From Neisseria canis (GTDB lineage Bacteria; Pseudomonadota; Gammaproteobacteria; Burkholderiales; Neisseriaceae), in contig NZ_LR134313.1 in assembly GCF_900636765.1 (NCBI RefSeq), forward strand, positions 2,418,001 to 2,482,000: 64,000 nt of DNA, in the 5' to 3' direction. Position numbers and translations under genes: made by a program. The notes under the pieces are model-generated. The model had not been told where the DNA came from and did no database searches. It saw nothing but the letters and a program-made list of their open reading frames with translations. Positions 24,795-34,015 of this stretch are shown one piece after another. Position 1 is the stretch's first letter. Every line of letters begins with the position of its first letter.

Positions 24795-25238
24795 ATGAAA
24801 CTCACTCTACTGGCCGCATTATTATCGCTGTCTTTATCACTGGCAAACGCAGCAAAATCCGAACACCATCAAACCTCCGAAGCAGATGATTTCCATGATA
24901 TTTTCTCCGTTTTGGCTTCCGAAGAAAACGGCCGGGTCATTCTGGCGCCCTGCTCTTCACCCGCTTCCGACTGGGTTGCGGTGTTCAAACAACCGGAAGA
25001 CGAAGCAAAAGTCCGCGCTTTGATAAAAAAGCTGCCGCCCCGCTCCCCGCACCATTCCCGCGCGAATTTCTGGCTGAGGGTGGCCGCGGATTCTCCGGAA
25101 ATCAAAGAAAGCAGCCGCAATTTCCCATCCGACCGCTTCGTTGTGTACCGCATTGACAATATTGTTGAAAACGACAGCTGCTTCCTTATGGATTATCTTG
25201 ATGCGGTCTCTAAAAATGCGCAGCCGCGCAAACCTTGA
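24795..25238 (+). CDS. Secreted protein of unknown function
   Basis: The 147-residue product starts MKLTLLAALLSLSLSLANA, a clear signal peptide cleaved near residue 19. The mature part is charged, with two cysteines (LAPCSSP and ENDSCFLMD) that could form a disulfide in the periplasm. The start at 24795 is chosen because of the signal peptide; the frame opens 18 codons earlier. No known domain is recognised. It is isolated between uptake sequences upstream and a palindromic repeat downstream. Confidence 0.7.
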   Translation: MKLTLLAALLSLSLSLANAAKSEHHQTSEADDFHDIFSVLASEENGRVILAPCSSPASDWVAVFKQPEDEAKVRALIKKLPPRSPHHSRANFWLRVAADSPEIKESSRNFPSDRFVVYRIDNIVENDSCFLMDYLDAVSKNAQPRKP

Positions 25239-25244
25239 GCTTGA

Positions 25245-25340
25245 TATGGTTAATCAACTTAAAAACAGTACGAACGTTATACTCGGGATAAGCCCGTATA
25301 TGACGGTATCGTTATTTATCATGTAAGTGGATTGATTGTA
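25245..25340. repeat. Degraded palindromic repeat element
   Basis: Starts TATGGTTAATCAACTTAAAA and ends GTGGATTGATTGTA, with one remaining core ATACTCGGGATAAGCCCGTA. It is a shortened, diverged relative of the elements at 42984 and 49764. Confidence 0.7.
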
Positions 25341-25386
25341 AGCCAATAAAAACAGACAGAATTGCCCATGCTTGTCTGAAAACGCA

Positions 25387-26163
25387 TCAGATCGAATAAT
25401 CGTATTCCACCACCAGCGGCGCATGGTCGGAGAATTTTTCTTCTTTATACACATGCGCCTGCACCGCTTTGGCCGCCAGATCGGACGTGACCATGTGGTA
25501 GTCGATACGCCACCCCACATCCTTTGCATACGCCTGTCCGCGGTTGCTCCACCAAGTGTAGCCGGGCACTTCGGGATACAGTGTGCGCCACATGTCCACC
25601 CAGCCCAATTCGGCAATCACTTTTCCTATCCATGCACGTTCTTCCGGCAGAAAGCCCGAATTTTTCTGATTGCCCTTCCAGTTTTTCAAATCGATGTTTT
25701 GATGGGCGATATTCCAATCACCGCACACCACAATATCGCGGCCTTCCGCTTTCATTTCCGCCAGCATGGGGTAAAACGCGTCTAAAAAACGGTATTTCAA
25801 CTCTTGGCGTTCAGGCGCGCTGGTGCCGCTGGGCAGATACAGCGAAATCACACTCAATTCGCCGAAATCGGCACGCACGAAACGGCCTTCGCTGTCGAAT
25901 TCTTCAATGCCCATGCCGATTTGCACATTGTCGGGGCGTTGCTTGCTGTACACCGCCACGCCGCTGTAACCGCGTTTTTCGGCGCAATGCCATACGCCGT
26001 GCATACCGTGCGGATTTTTCATATCGTCCGACAAATCCGGCTCTTGGGCTTTCAATTCCTGCACGCACACAATGTCGGCACCCGACGCAGCGATGTATTC
26101 GTGAAAGCCTTTTTTATAGGCGGAGCGGATGCCGTTAACGTTGGCTGAGATGATTTTCAACAT
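25387..26163 (-). CDS. xth: Exodeoxyribonuclease III
   Basis: The 258-residue protein is an ExoIII-family AP endonuclease and 3' exonuclease for base-excision repair. Motifs seen: KIISANVNGIRSA (Asn), VQELKAQ (catalytic Glu metal ligand), SLYLPSG, CGDWNIAHQNIDL (Asp and Asn), and the C-terminal KFSDHAPLVVEYD (Asp-His). The start at 26163 (MLKIISANVNG) fits the family; the frame extends 32 codons further but that part is unlike ExoIII. It is monocistronic. Confidence 0.96.
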   Translation of the reverse strand: MLKIISANVNGIRSAYKKGFHEYIAASGADIVCVQELKAQEPDLSDDMKNPHGMHGVWHCAEKRGYSGVAVYSKQRPDNVQIGMGIEEFDSEGRFVRADFGELSVISLYLPSGTSAPERQELKYRFLDAFYPMLAEMKAEGRDIVVCGDWNIAHQNIDLKNWKGNQKNSGFLPEERAWIGKVIAELGWVDMWRTLYPEVPGYTWWSNRGQAYAKDVGWRIDYHMVTSDLAAKAVQAHVYKEEKFSDHAPLVVEYDYSI

Positions 26164-26331
26164 GATGAATGTATTGGAACCGAGAAAATAAAACGCGATT
26201 GTAGCAGAAGTTTTCCGGGCTTTGAGGCCGTCTGAAAAAAGAGAAACGGGTGTTTCCATTTCATTGCCACTTGCATTTTCAGACGGCCTTTAGGATAATT
26301 TGTTTATCAAACGATAAACAAAGGAAAGCAA

Positions 26332-26598
26332 ATGGCTGCCAATGCACTTGTGAGCGTACGCATCAACGAAGATGTGAAAAACCAAGCCAGCGCAGTATTG
26401 GCCGGTGCGGGTTTGACCATCTCCGACGTCATCCGCATGACGCTGACCAAAATCGCCACCGAGCAACGCTTCAGCTTCGACTACCAACCCAACGCCGAAA
26501 CCGCACGCGTTTTAACTGCCATGCAAAACGGCACGGAAACCCTGCATCGCGCCGACAGTGTGGAAGCATTGATGGAACGGCTGAATGAAAGCGATTGA
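26332..26598 (+). CDS. RelB/DinJ-family antitoxin
   Basis: The 88-residue protein has a ribbon-helix-helix start (ALVSVRINEDVKNQASAVLAGAGLTISDVIRMTLTKIA) like DinJ, which binds DNA and represses its operon, followed by a charged C-terminal tail that would wrap the toxin. It overlaps the toxin gene by 14 bp. AAAGGAAAG lies just before the start, and an inverted AG-type uptake pair (26225-26290) is upstream. Confidence 0.9.
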   Translation: MAANALVSVRINEDVKNQASAVLAGAGLTISDVIRMTLTKIATEQRFSFDYQPNAETARVLTAMQNGTETLHRADSVEALMERLNESD

Positions 26599-26851
26599 GT
26601 TCAGTAACGCATTCAAACGCGATTTCAAAAAATATCCTGCGCTGGCGCTGTCAACGCGCTGGATTGAAGCACTCTACTGTATATGCAGCGAACAAACTCT
26701 GCCGCCTAAATTTTGCGACCACGCACTCACGGGCAACTGGCACGGCTTTCGCGACTGCCACATCGAGCCTGATTTGGTGCTGATTTACCGCCATACGGAA
26801 AACACAGTCGAACTGGCACGAATCGGCACGCACTCCGCGCTGTTCGGCTAA
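26585..26851 (+). CDS. YafQ-like mRNA interferase toxin
   Basis: The 88-residue RelE-superfamily protein has the YafQ signature: FKRDFKKY near the N-terminus and LTGNWHGFRDCHIEPDLVLIYRH followed by ELARIGTHSALFG at the end. The His residues and C-terminal Phe of these segments are the catalytic positions in E. coli YafQ, a ribosome-dependent nuclease. With the preceding DinJ-like antitoxin it forms a type II pair. Confidence 0.92.
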   Translation: MKAIEFSNAFKRDFKKYPALALSTRWIEALYCICSEQTLPPKFCDHALTGNWHGFRDCHIEPDLVLIYRHTENTVELARIGTHSALFG

Positions 26852-26909
26852 TAAAACAGTTTTTGCACAAACGTCAACCAAGCATGGTCGACCTATGGTT
26901 TTCATCTCA

Positions 26910-26943
26910 AAGGCCGTCTGAAATTTAATTTTCAGACGGCCTC
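26910..26943. terminator. AG-type uptake-sequence hairpin between convergent genes
   Basis: AAGGCCGTCTGAAA and TTTTCAGACGGCCT face each other across a short AT loop, between the toxin gene and the convergent TonB receptor. It can serve as a bidirectional terminator. Confidence 0.8.
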
Positions 26944-26961
26944 TTTATCTTGTCCTTTGGT

Positions 26962-29475
26962 TTACCAAGAATATTTCGCCCCCAGCCAGAATTGGCGGCC
27001 GATTTTATACGACACGTCGCGTTTTTTCTCCTGCCATTCGGGGGTATAAACTTTTTTGCCGACGATTTTGCGGTTAAACACGTTCAACACGTCCAAATTC
27101 ACTTCCACCTTTTTCGTTTTCGCCAGCGGTTTTGCCCACGAGAAATGCCAGTCTGCCATCAGCGCGGAATTGTATTTGATTTGGTCGAACTTGCTCAGGT
27201 TGCCTACATAGCCTTGGCACAGCCGCGCGCGTTCGGGGGTGCAGCGGATGTTTTCCTGCGTGTATTCCACCGTGCCGGGCGAATAACGCCAGCGTTGCGT
27301 CCAGGTGAAAGACCATTTGGGCACGGCGAGTTCGGTTTCGATAAAGGCGTTCCACGGCTGGTTGAAATCCATTGCGGGCAGGTTGTCGGGATCTTTCAGC
27401 TTGCCGTCTACCAATACTTTTTTCACGTTCCATTCGCTCCAGTCGTAGCGTTGGAACGTGCCGATTTGGTTGGAGCGGCGTTTGTTGTAATCGGCACCCG
27501 CCCGCCAACTGAGCAGGGTCGGGCCGAGCGTCCACGGGCGGTTCAGGCCGGCGGAAAAGCTGAAGGTGTCGTTGTCGGCACGGCCGGTATTGGCCAGCAC
27601 GCGGTAGGTTTGGCCGCTTTCATCGGTTTTTTCTTTGGTTAAAAACTGGTTGCGGCTGTTGCGGCGCACCCATTTCAACTGCCATTCGCTGTTGCCGATA
27701 TGCTGGCGCAGACCCAAATTCCATTCGTTGCTGTACGGCGTTTTCAAATCGCTGCCGTCGTAACGCGGTTCTTTCAACTCGCGCGATGTCCACGGGTCAT
27801 CTATCTCGAAGCGGTCGAAATTGCGTTGGAACACATGTGCGCTGCGTAATTTGTAGGTCAGCATTTCGCTGCCGTAATAACGGTTGGCTCCGCCGAACAC
27901 ATGCAGTTTGGCCGCTTTCAACGGCAGGCGGTAATCGAATGCAAACCGCGGTGCGATGTCGGTATTTTTCAGAAAGCCGTTGTAATCCAAGCGGATACCC
28001 GGCTTCAAACGCAGATTGCCTTTTTCGATATCGTCTTCAAGATAAAGGGAGAGATTATGCGTGCCTACTTTGATGTTGGCCGGATAGTTGTAGGCATAGC
28101 TGGTAAAGAACTGTTCGCCCGGAATACATTCGGTGCAATCCTTACGGTCGGTTTTTCGTGAGCCGCTGTAAATAATGGTGGGCTTTTTGCGCTCGAAGCC
28201 TTTATCGGCATATTCCGCCTCCCAACCTGCGTTGAAGCGGTGCTTCCAACCGCGCCAATCCGCTTCGTTAAACTCGAAATGCTGTTGCAGATTGATGTGT
28301 TTGCCAAACGAACGGCTGGTGCCGATGCCGCCCACGGCCGCTTCATCCACTTCGGGATGGGTTGTCCAGTTTATCGACGGCGTGTCGTCGCTGTAGCGGT
28401 ATAAATTGTCTTGGTCGTAAGCGGTTTTTTCTTCGGTGCTGCGGTAGCTCAATTTGGTCTGCATCCTGCCGAAACCGGCGTAGCGTTCCCAATCCAAATC
28501 AAAACGCCAACCGCCGCCGCTGTTGGTAAAGCGGCCGTCTTTATAGTTGGCCGGATGGTAAGTGGCATAATGCGGCGAATACATCACCGTTGCCGACAGA
28601 TTGTTATCGTCGTCGATACGGTGCGCGCCCCGCAACAAAAAGGTTTCGGCCAAACGCCTTTGCTTGGTCGATTGTTTCAGATGCTGATGGAAAAAAGGAA
28701 TCGAAGAGCGCTGGCGGCTGTACGAAAACAGCACCGCCGAATCTTTGCCGACAGGTTGGTTTACCGTGAGAGTGGATTCATGCTTGGTAAATTTCGGCTG
28801 AGTATTGGGCGACTGCGCCTCGCGGTATTCGTCGGCATACAGCGGGTCGATATAATGATGCGTCCAAGTATGGCGCGTGGTGCGGTACGACAGGCTGCCG
28901 AATGCTTTTTCTCTGTTTGTCTTGATTAAATCGGCATCGACCACGCCGCCGGTAAAGCGGCCGTAGCGGGCGGAAATATTGCTGTCTTTCACCTTAATGT
29001 TTTCCACCAGCGAAGGGCTAATCCAAAACGCCTGCGGATGGCCTGCGGGCAGCGAGCCCACCGTGTGCGAATTCACCGTATCCGCATCCAACTGCGTATC
29101 GGAGCCGTTGTGCGCGGGGTTGAGATTGCTGTCGTTGCTCACTCCGTCTATTGCAAAACGGTTGTTGTAAAATTTCTCGCCGTGAAACGAAATATTCGGC
29201 GGCGCAATTTCTCCCACACTGTCGGCCGTGCCTTCGGTATTGGAAAACTGCACGCCCGGGCTGGTACGCAACAAATCATTGATGGTGCCGTTGCCCTTAG
29301 GCGTAGCGGCGATTCTCTCTTGACCCCATATATTGCCTTCAGACTGAGCCGCATAAGGCTCGTCTTTCACAATAACCGCATCTACCTCTACCACATTATC
29401 TTCCGGCCCGTCCGCCCAAGCACCTTGCGACAAAAAAGCCAAAGACACCCCTAAAGCAATTTTGGTTTTTCCCAT
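26962..29475 (-). CDS. TonB-dependent outer-membrane receptor, probably zinc (Zur) regulated
   Basis: The 837-residue protein has a signal peptide (MGKTKIALGVSLAFLSQGAWA), a plug domain (about 45-190: NDLLRTSPGVQF, NISFHGEKFYNNRFAIDGV, GGVVDADLI) and a 22-strand-type barrel ending in an aromatic residue (WLGAKYSW). Such receptors import metal chelates or protein-bound metal using TonB energy. The ligand cannot be read from sequence, but a perfect match to the neisserial Zur box lies 25 bp before the start, so a role in zinc acquisition is inferred. The start at 29475 is set by the signal peptide. Confidence 0.9.
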   Translation of the reverse strand: MGKTKIALGVSLAFLSQGAWADGPEDNVVEVDAVIVKDEPYAAQSEGNIWGQERIAATPKGNGTINDLLRTSPGVQFSNTEGTADSVGEIAPPNISFHGEKFYNNRFAIDGVSNDSNLNPAHNGSDTQLDADTVNSHTVGSLPAGHPQAFWISPSLVENIKVKDSNISARYGRFTGGVVDADLIKTNREKAFGSLSYRTTRHTWTHHYIDPLYADEYREAQSPNTQPKFTKHESTLTVNQPVGKDSAVLFSYSRQRSSIPFFHQHLKQSTKQRRLAETFLLRGAHRIDDDNNLSATVMYSPHYATYHPANYKDGRFTNSGGGWRFDLDWERYAGFGRMQTKLSYRSTEEKTAYDQDNLYRYSDDTPSINWTTHPEVDEAAVGGIGTSRSFGKHINLQQHFEFNEADWRGWKHRFNAGWEAEYADKGFERKKPTIIYSGSRKTDRKDCTECIPGEQFFTSYAYNYPANIKVGTHNLSLYLEDDIEKGNLRLKPGIRLDYNGFLKNTDIAPRFAFDYRLPLKAAKLHVFGGANRYYGSEMLTYKLRSAHVFQRNFDRFEIDDPWTSRELKEPRYDGSDLKTPYSNEWNLGLRQHIGNSEWQLKWVRRNSRNQFLTKEKTDESGQTYRVLANTGRADNDTFSFSAGLNRPWTLGPTLLSWRAGADYNKRRSNQIGTFQRYDWSEWNVKKVLVDGKLKDPDNLPAMDFNQPWNAFIETELAVPKWSFTWTQRWRYSPGTVEYTQENIRCTPERARLCQGYVGNLSKFDQIKYNSALMADWHFSWAKPLAKTKKVEVNLDVLNVFNRKIVGKKVYTPEWQEKKRDVSYKIGRQFWLGAKYSW

Positions 29476-29499
29476 TGTTGAAAAATTTCCATACACAAA

Positions 29500-29514
29500 T
29501 GTTATAACATAACA
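29500..29514 (-). promoter_or_regulatory. Zur box upstream of the TonB-dependent receptor
   Basis: The 15-bp site TGTTATAACATAACA (plus strand) fits the meningococcal Zur consensus as I remember it, TGTTAT-DNH-ATAACA, on both strands. It sits 25 bp upstream of the receptor start, where a bound repressor would block transcription. The surrounding sequence is AT-rich. Confidence 0.75.
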
Positions 29515-29705
29515 ATTATAAGTAAATTTGTGTACAGAAGAAAGAAAATAAAAAAACCATGCGCTCAATAAAACGGCAACATATTGTTCCGCAAGCACTT
29601 AAGCTTTTTTATTGAGTGTTGCAAATAGATTGAAGCAAAAAACTGGCTTTCCCCGCCCTATTTGCAAGACAATACGGCATCTCCGGCTTTTACCACAAAA
29701 ATATC

Positions 29706-30359
29706 ATGAAATATCCAACTACCTTGTTACTTTGCCTTATTGCGTTGCCCGTGTCCGCACAAACTTATCAAACCCACAATCCCTTTGCCAGTGAAACGCT
29801 TACCATTAAGCAGTCTGAATTTATAATTGACACGGTTGGTGCGTCTGGCAACTTATGTTATTTGGAAGGGCAGATTAAAAACAATACTTGGCAGGATGGT
29901 GACGGCTGCCGCATACACTTTCGTTCCGCCCGGAACAGCATATCGATAGCGATTCCCGAAAAAGCAAAAGCCGCCTGCTCAACTTATTGCGGGCATAATA
30001 CTTTTTTCGATAAAACGTATTACAGGCTGCCTACTGCCTGCACAAAACAAGCTGCTGCGCAAACAGAACAGCGTTTTCAGACGGCCTACCGCAAGAAACA
30101 TTTCCAATCAGCCATCCGTATCAAGCAAACTTATCTTGAGCAATGCGGTGAATTTATGCACCTTGTCGACAGAATGCGCACCCGTAACGATTTGGCAGTC
30201 AGCTATAAAAATGCCGGCAATCCCGCTGCCTGCCGCCGCGTTTTGCAGCCATTAACAGAATATATGGATAACAAAGAATTTCAGCCTTCTTATATTTATC
30301 GCGATGAGTATGAGCGGGAGTTAAAGCATACCCGCTTTAACCGCGCTGCTTGTAAGTAG
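29706..30359 (+). CDS. Secreted protein of unknown function
   Basis: The 217-residue product starts MKYPTTLLLCLIALPVSA, a signal peptide. The mature protein has eight or more cysteines in the mature part (e.g. NLCYLEG, DGCRIHF, ACSTYCGH), suggesting disulfide bonds in the periplasm or outside. The C-terminal half is helical and may be TPR-like (QSAIRIKQTYLEQCGEF ... AVSYKNAGNPAACRRVLQPL). No family is recognised. It is divergent from the Zur-box receptor. Confidence 0.7.
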   Translation: MKYPTTLLLCLIALPVSAQTYQTHNPFASETLTIKQSEFIIDTVGASGNLCYLEGQIKNNTWQDGDGCRIHFRSARNSISIAIPEKAKAACSTYCGHNTFFDKTYYRLPTACTKQAAAQTEQRFQTAYRKKHFQSAIRIKQTYLEQCGEFMHLVDRMRTRNDLAVSYKNAGNPAACRRVLQPLTEYMDNKEFQPSYIYRDEYERELKHTRFNRAACK

Positions 30360-30396
30360 TCTCTTAATTTAAAATATTGATGTTGTTCGATTTTAG

Positions 30397-30855
30397 TCTT
30401 CAAACCAAATACATGCCGGCAAAACCGGCTAGCAATACGACTAACCACACCGGCACTTTCCAAAACATCAATGCGCAAAAAGCAGGCAAGGCCAAAGCAA
30501 AATCCATAGAGGTATGAACTGCGCTGACCCAAACAGGTTGGTACAAAGCAGCCAGCAGCAAGCCCACTACTGCGGCATTTACTCCGGCCAAAGCTGCTCG
30601 TGATTTTGGTTGTTTGCTCAAACTATTCCAAAAAGGCAGTAATCCGAACACCAGTAAAAAAGAAGGAATGAAAATAGAAACCAAAGCCACCATGCCGCCT
30701 TGCAGGCCGTTTGCTGCCGTGCCCGAGAAAAGCGGCAAAGGTAAACAGCGGCCCGGGCACGGCTTGTGCTGCACCATAACCGGCAAGAAACGTGTCGTTG
30801 CTTAACCAAAGCGGCACAGTCTGCGCCTGTAATAGCGGCAGCACGACAGCCTGGC
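30397..30855 (-). pseudogene. chrA: Truncated, frameshifted chromate transporter ChrA
   Basis: Two frames together give the C-terminal half of a CHR-family transporter: PLWLSNDTFLAGYGAAQAVPGPLFTFAAFLG (about 30820-30725) in one, then NGLQGGMVALVSIFIPSFLLVFGLLPFWNSL to GFAGMYLV in the next. One extra G at about 30721 (GGG for GG) breaks the frame. The N-terminal half is missing: the sequence is cut off where a Correia-like element starts (30853). The family exports chromate or related anions; this copy cannot. Confidence 0.8.
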
Positions 30856-30965
30856 TCAAAGAGAACGATTTTGTAAGCTGCTGAAGCAACAACAAAATCA
30901 GTCCCGCACTATCTGTACTGTCTACGGCTTGCTGCCTCGTATTAAAAATGTGTTGATTACCTATA
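30853..30965. repeat. Correia-like element, end-truncated
   Basis: It carries GCTCAAAGAGAACGATTTTG, CTGCTGAAGCAACAACAAAA, TATCTGTACTGTCTACGGCT and ends GTGTTGATTACCTATA. The chrA-side terminal repeat is absent. It lies between the chrA remnant and pyrE. Confidence 0.85.
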
Positions 30966-31066
30966 GCTAGAGCCGTGAACTCTTTTCTTTGTTTCGCGTA
31001 ACCTGTTACAGCTTGCCGCCTTCGGCTATAATCCACTTTATTTTTCTGCTGGAAAGAATCACAAAA

Positions 31067-31708
31067 ATGTCCGATTTCCGTCAAGATTTCCTGAAATTCG
31101 CCTTAGCCCAAAACGTATTGAAATTTGGCGAATTCACCACCAAAGCAGGCCGTCAGTCGCCTTATTTTTTTAATGCCGGTTTGTTTAACGACGGCGCGTC
31201 CACTTTGGCGTTGGCCAAATTTTATGCACAGGCGATTATCGAGAGCAAAGTCGAATTCGATATGCTGTTCGGCCCTGCTTACAAAGGCATTATTCTGGCG
31301 GCTGCCACCGCTATGATGCTGTCCGAAAAAGGCGTGAACGTGCCGTTTGCCTACAACCGCAAAGAAGCGAAAGACCACGGCGAGGGCGGCGTGTTGGTCG
31401 GTGCGCCGCTCAAAGGCCGCGTGTTGATCATCGACGATGTGATTTCGGCCGGCACGTCGGTGCGCGAATCGGTTAAGCTGATTGAGACGGAAGGCGCAAC
31501 ACCCGCCGCCGTTGCGATTGCACTTGACCGCATGGAAAAAGGCACGGGCGAACTTTCCGCCGTGCAGGAAGTGGAGCAGCAATACGGCTTGCCCGTTGTA
31601 TCCATCGCCAACCTGCGCGACCTGCTCTCGCTGCTGGAAAACGATGCAGACTTCCAGCAATATTTAGCGCCGGTTCAAGCCTACCGCGAGCGTTACGGCG
31701 TGATTTAA
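31067..31708 (+). CDS. pyrE: Orotate phosphoribosyltransferase PyrE
   Basis: The 213-residue enzyme joins orotate to PRPP in pyrimidine synthesis. The PRPP-binding motif is RVLIIDDVISAGTSVRES (about 120-137); the flexible-loop Lys/His are in NRKEAKDHGEGG. The start at 31067 (MSDFRQDFLKFALAQNVLKFG) matches family N-termini; the longer frame begins in repeat DNA. It stands alone between the Correia-like element and an uptake-sequence hairpin. Confidence 0.97.
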   Translation: MSDFRQDFLKFALAQNVLKFGEFTTKAGRQSPYFFNAGLFNDGASTLALAKFYAQAIIESKVEFDMLFGPAYKGIILAAATAMMLSEKGVNVPFAYNRKEAKDHGEGGVLVGAPLKGRVLIIDDVISAGTSVRESVKLIETEGATPAAVAIALDRMEKGTGELSAVQEVEQQYGLPVVSIANLRDLLSLLENDADFQQYLAPVQAYRERYGVI

Positions 31709-31718
31709 CGGCCTCAAC

Positions 31719-31754
31719 AATGCCTGTCTGAAACACATTTTTCAGACAGGCATT
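31719..31754. terminator. Uptake-sequence hairpin terminator after pyrE
   Basis: AATGCCTGTCTGAAA and TTTCAGACAGGCATT form a 15-bp stem starting 11 bp after the pyrE stop. Confidence 0.8.
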
Positions 31755-31839
31755 CCGTTGTCACATGGTTTTACGTTGGCAAACTTATTGAAATTGCTTA
31801 AAATATCCGCCATCCATAATACCAACGAAAGAAAACGTC

Positions 31840-32241
31840 ATGCCTTTATGCGTTTGCCCGCATTGCAGCACCCAGCTTTGGGTAAAAGACAGCCAGCTCA
31901 ATTTGGCGCAAGGCTATGTGGTTTGCCGCACCTGCCAAGGCTTGTTTCAAGCACGCAGCCACACGCGCCCGACACCGGAAAATTTCAATCCCGACCTGTT
32001 CCCCTCAGCCGGAAGCGACACCAAACTGGTACACAAAATCGGCCCGCAAGTGCGCGCCCAGCGCCAGCTTTCCCGCCAGGAAATCGCCGAGCTGCTCGAC
32101 AGCCTGCTCAACCAGCAAAACCGCGCTCCCGCCGCACTGCCGCCTCCGCCCCAAGCCAAAGAAACCAACTGGACGCTGCCCTGCATGGTGGCGCTTACCG
32201 TGTTGATTATCCAGATTTTTTACCTGACCATCATTCTCTAA
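31840..32241 (+). CDS. MJ0042-type zinc-finger membrane protein
   Basis: The 133-residue protein begins with a zinc ribbon (CVCPHCSTQLWVKDSQ ... YVVCRTC), the MJ0042 type found in many proteobacterial proteins, continues with a hydrophilic linker rich in Pro/Gln/Ala, and ends in one membrane helix (LPCMVALTVLIIQIFYLTIIL). It is probably a small inner-membrane protein with its finger in the cytoplasm. The function is not known. It ends 6 bp before argA, so the two are likely one transcript. Confidence 0.75.
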   Translation: MPLCVCPHCSTQLWVKDSQLNLAQGYVVCRTCQGLFQARSHTRPTPENFNPDLFPSAGSDTKLVHKIGPQVRAQRQLSRQEIAELLDSLLNQQNRAPAALPPPPQAKETNWTLPCMVALTVLIIQIFYLTIIL

Positions 32242-32247
32242 ACCCTC

Positions 32248-33588
32248 ATGACCACGCCCGCTTTCGTTTGTGATTTCCGGGAAGCCGCACCCTATATCGA
32301 CTATCTGCGCGGCAAAACGCTGGTTATCGGTATCGCCAGCAACATGCTCGAAGGCCGGGTATTGCAATCTCTGGCCGCCGACATCAACCTGCTCGCCAGC
32401 CTCGGTGTGAAACTCGTTTTGGTACACGGCTCCCGCCGCCAAATCAGCGCGCTTGACCAAGCCGCCGGCGTCAGCCCCGAATACCACGACGGCAGAAGAA
32501 TCACCGATGAAGCCACGCTGGAGCGTGCCAAACAAGCCTGCGGCATCGTGCGTTTCGACATCGAAGCTGCGCTTTCGGTGGGCATCACCCACTCTTTACA
32601 GCGCGGCAAACGCCTGCGCATCGCTTCGGGCAATTTCGTTTCCGCCCGTCCCTACGGCATCATCAACGGCATCGACATGGGCTATACCGGCCGGGTACGC
32701 AAAATCGACACAGAAGCCGTCCGCCAGCAGTTGGACAACGGCGCAGTGGTACTCATCAGCCCTTTGGGCGCTTCGCTCAGCGGCAAAACCTACAACCTCA
32801 GCATGGCCGACATCGCCGAAGCCGCCGCCATCGCGCTGAGCGCCGAAAAGCTGATTTTCATCACCGAACCCGAAGGCATATTGGACGAAAACGGCCGCCT
32901 GCTGACCAACCTCTCCTCGCAAGAAGCGCAAGTTTTAATCAAACAAAACAAAATCCGCACCGACCAATGCCGCCTGCTGAAATCTTCCGTCAACGCCGTC
33001 GAAAACCAAGTAGAGCGCACCCATATCCTTTCCGGCTTGGAAGACGGCAGCCTTATCAGCGAACTCTTTACCCGCGAAGGTACGGGTACGTCCATCGCAC
33101 AAGCCCCGTTCATCAACATCCGCCCCGCAACAGGCAGCGACATCGCCGACCTCATCAGCCTCATCCGCCCGCTGGAAGAGCAAGGCATTCTGATAAAACG
33201 CAGCCGCGAATACCTCGAACACCATATCAACGAATTTTCCGTATTGGAGCACGACCGCCAAATCTACGGCTGCGTCGCCCTCAAACTTTACAGCGGACAC
33301 CTCACCGCCGAACTCGCCTGCCTCGCCGTTTCTCCGGAAGTGCGCGACGGCGGCTACGGCAAGCTGCTGCTCGAACACGTCATCAACCAAAGCAAAGCCG
33401 CCGGCATGGCCAGACTCATCGCCCTTTCCACCCACACCGGCGACTGGTTTACCGAACGCGGTTTCAGTGTCGTCCAACCCGCCGACCTGCCCCCCGCACG
33501 CCGCGAAGAATACGAAGCGGGCGGCCGCAAATCCAATATTTACAGCCTCAACCTGAAGGCACCCGAACGTGAAAGCATGCCTGTCTGA
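32248..33588 (+). CDS. argA: N-acetylglutamate synthase ArgA
   Basis: The 446-residue enzyme makes N-acetylglutamate from glutamate and acetyl-CoA, the first step of arginine synthesis. It has an amino-acid-kinase-like N-terminal domain (about 1-285: [40 protein letters not shown]), which mediates arginine feedback in the family, and a C-terminal GNAT domain (about 290-440: [25 protein letters not shown]). The stop codon TGA is supplied by a TG-type uptake sequence, which then forms the terminator hairpin. Confidence 0.96.
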   Translation: MTTPAFVCDFREAAPYIDYLRGKTLVIGIASNMLEGRVLQSLAADINLLASLGVKLVLVHGSRRQISALDQAAGVSPEYHDGRRITDEATLERAKQACGIVRFDIEAALSVGITHSLQRGKRLRIASGNFVSARPYGIINGIDMGYTGRVRKIDTEAVRQQLDNGAVVLISPLGASLSGKTYNLSMADIAEAAAIALSAEKLIFITEPEGILDENGRLLTNLSSQEAQVLIKQNKIRTDQCRLLKSSVNAVENQVERTHILSGLEDGSLISELFTREGTGTSIAQAPFINIRPATGSDIADLISLIRPLEEQGILIKRSREYLEHHINEFSVLEHDRQIYGCVALKLYSGHLTAELACLAVSPEVRDGGYGKLLLEHVINQSKAAGMARLIALSTHTGDWFTERGFSVVQPADLPPARREEYEAGGRKSNIYSLNLKAPERESMPV

Positions 33589-33610
33589 AACCCCTTTTCA
33601 GACAGGCATT
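33577..33610. terminator. Uptake-sequence hairpin at the argA stop
   Basis: ATGCCTGTCTGAAA and TTTCAGACAGGCAT form a stem; the argA stop TGA lies within the left arm. Coding end, terminator and uptake signal overlap. Confidence 0.8.
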
Positions 33611-33677
33611 CATATACAAACCCCGACCAATCCATTACAATTCCGAGCATCGCAACCCAAACAAAAAGGATACCGAC

Positions 33678-33950
33678 ATGACCCGCATGGTTCACTGCAT
33701 CAAGCTGGGCAAAGAAGCACCCGGCATGAAATTCGCCCCCCTGCCCAATGCACTGGGCAAACGCATTTTTGAAAACGTGTCCCAAGAAGCATGGGATGCT
33801 TGGACGCGCCACCAGACCATGCTCATCAACGAAAACCGCCTCAGCCTCGCCGACCCTCGCGCGCGCGAATATCTGGCACAACAAATGGAAAACTACTTCT
33901 TCGGCGAAGGCGCCGACAGCGTTCAAGGCTATACGCCGCCCGGCGAATAA
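33678..33950 (+). CDS. yggX: Fe(2+)-trafficking / oxidative damage protection protein (YggX)
   Basis: The 90-residue protein matches the YggX family: [36 protein letters not shown], and [22 protein letters not shown]. It is a small cytoplasmic protein implied in iron trafficking and protection of Fe-S clusters; Cys7 is the conserved cysteine. AAAAAGGA lies about 7 bp upstream. It precedes the olsB-like gene by 65 bp on the same strand. Confidence 0.95.
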   Translation: MTRMVHCIKLGKEAPGMKFAPLPNALGKRIFENVSQEAWDAWTRHQTMLINENRLSLADPRAREYLAQQMENYFFGEGADSVQGYTPPGE

Positions 33951-34015
33951 TCTACCGGCCTTTCCGAAAGGAAGGCCCTTTCAATTTCTATTACCCACAG
34001 CACCAAACTTCCCTT

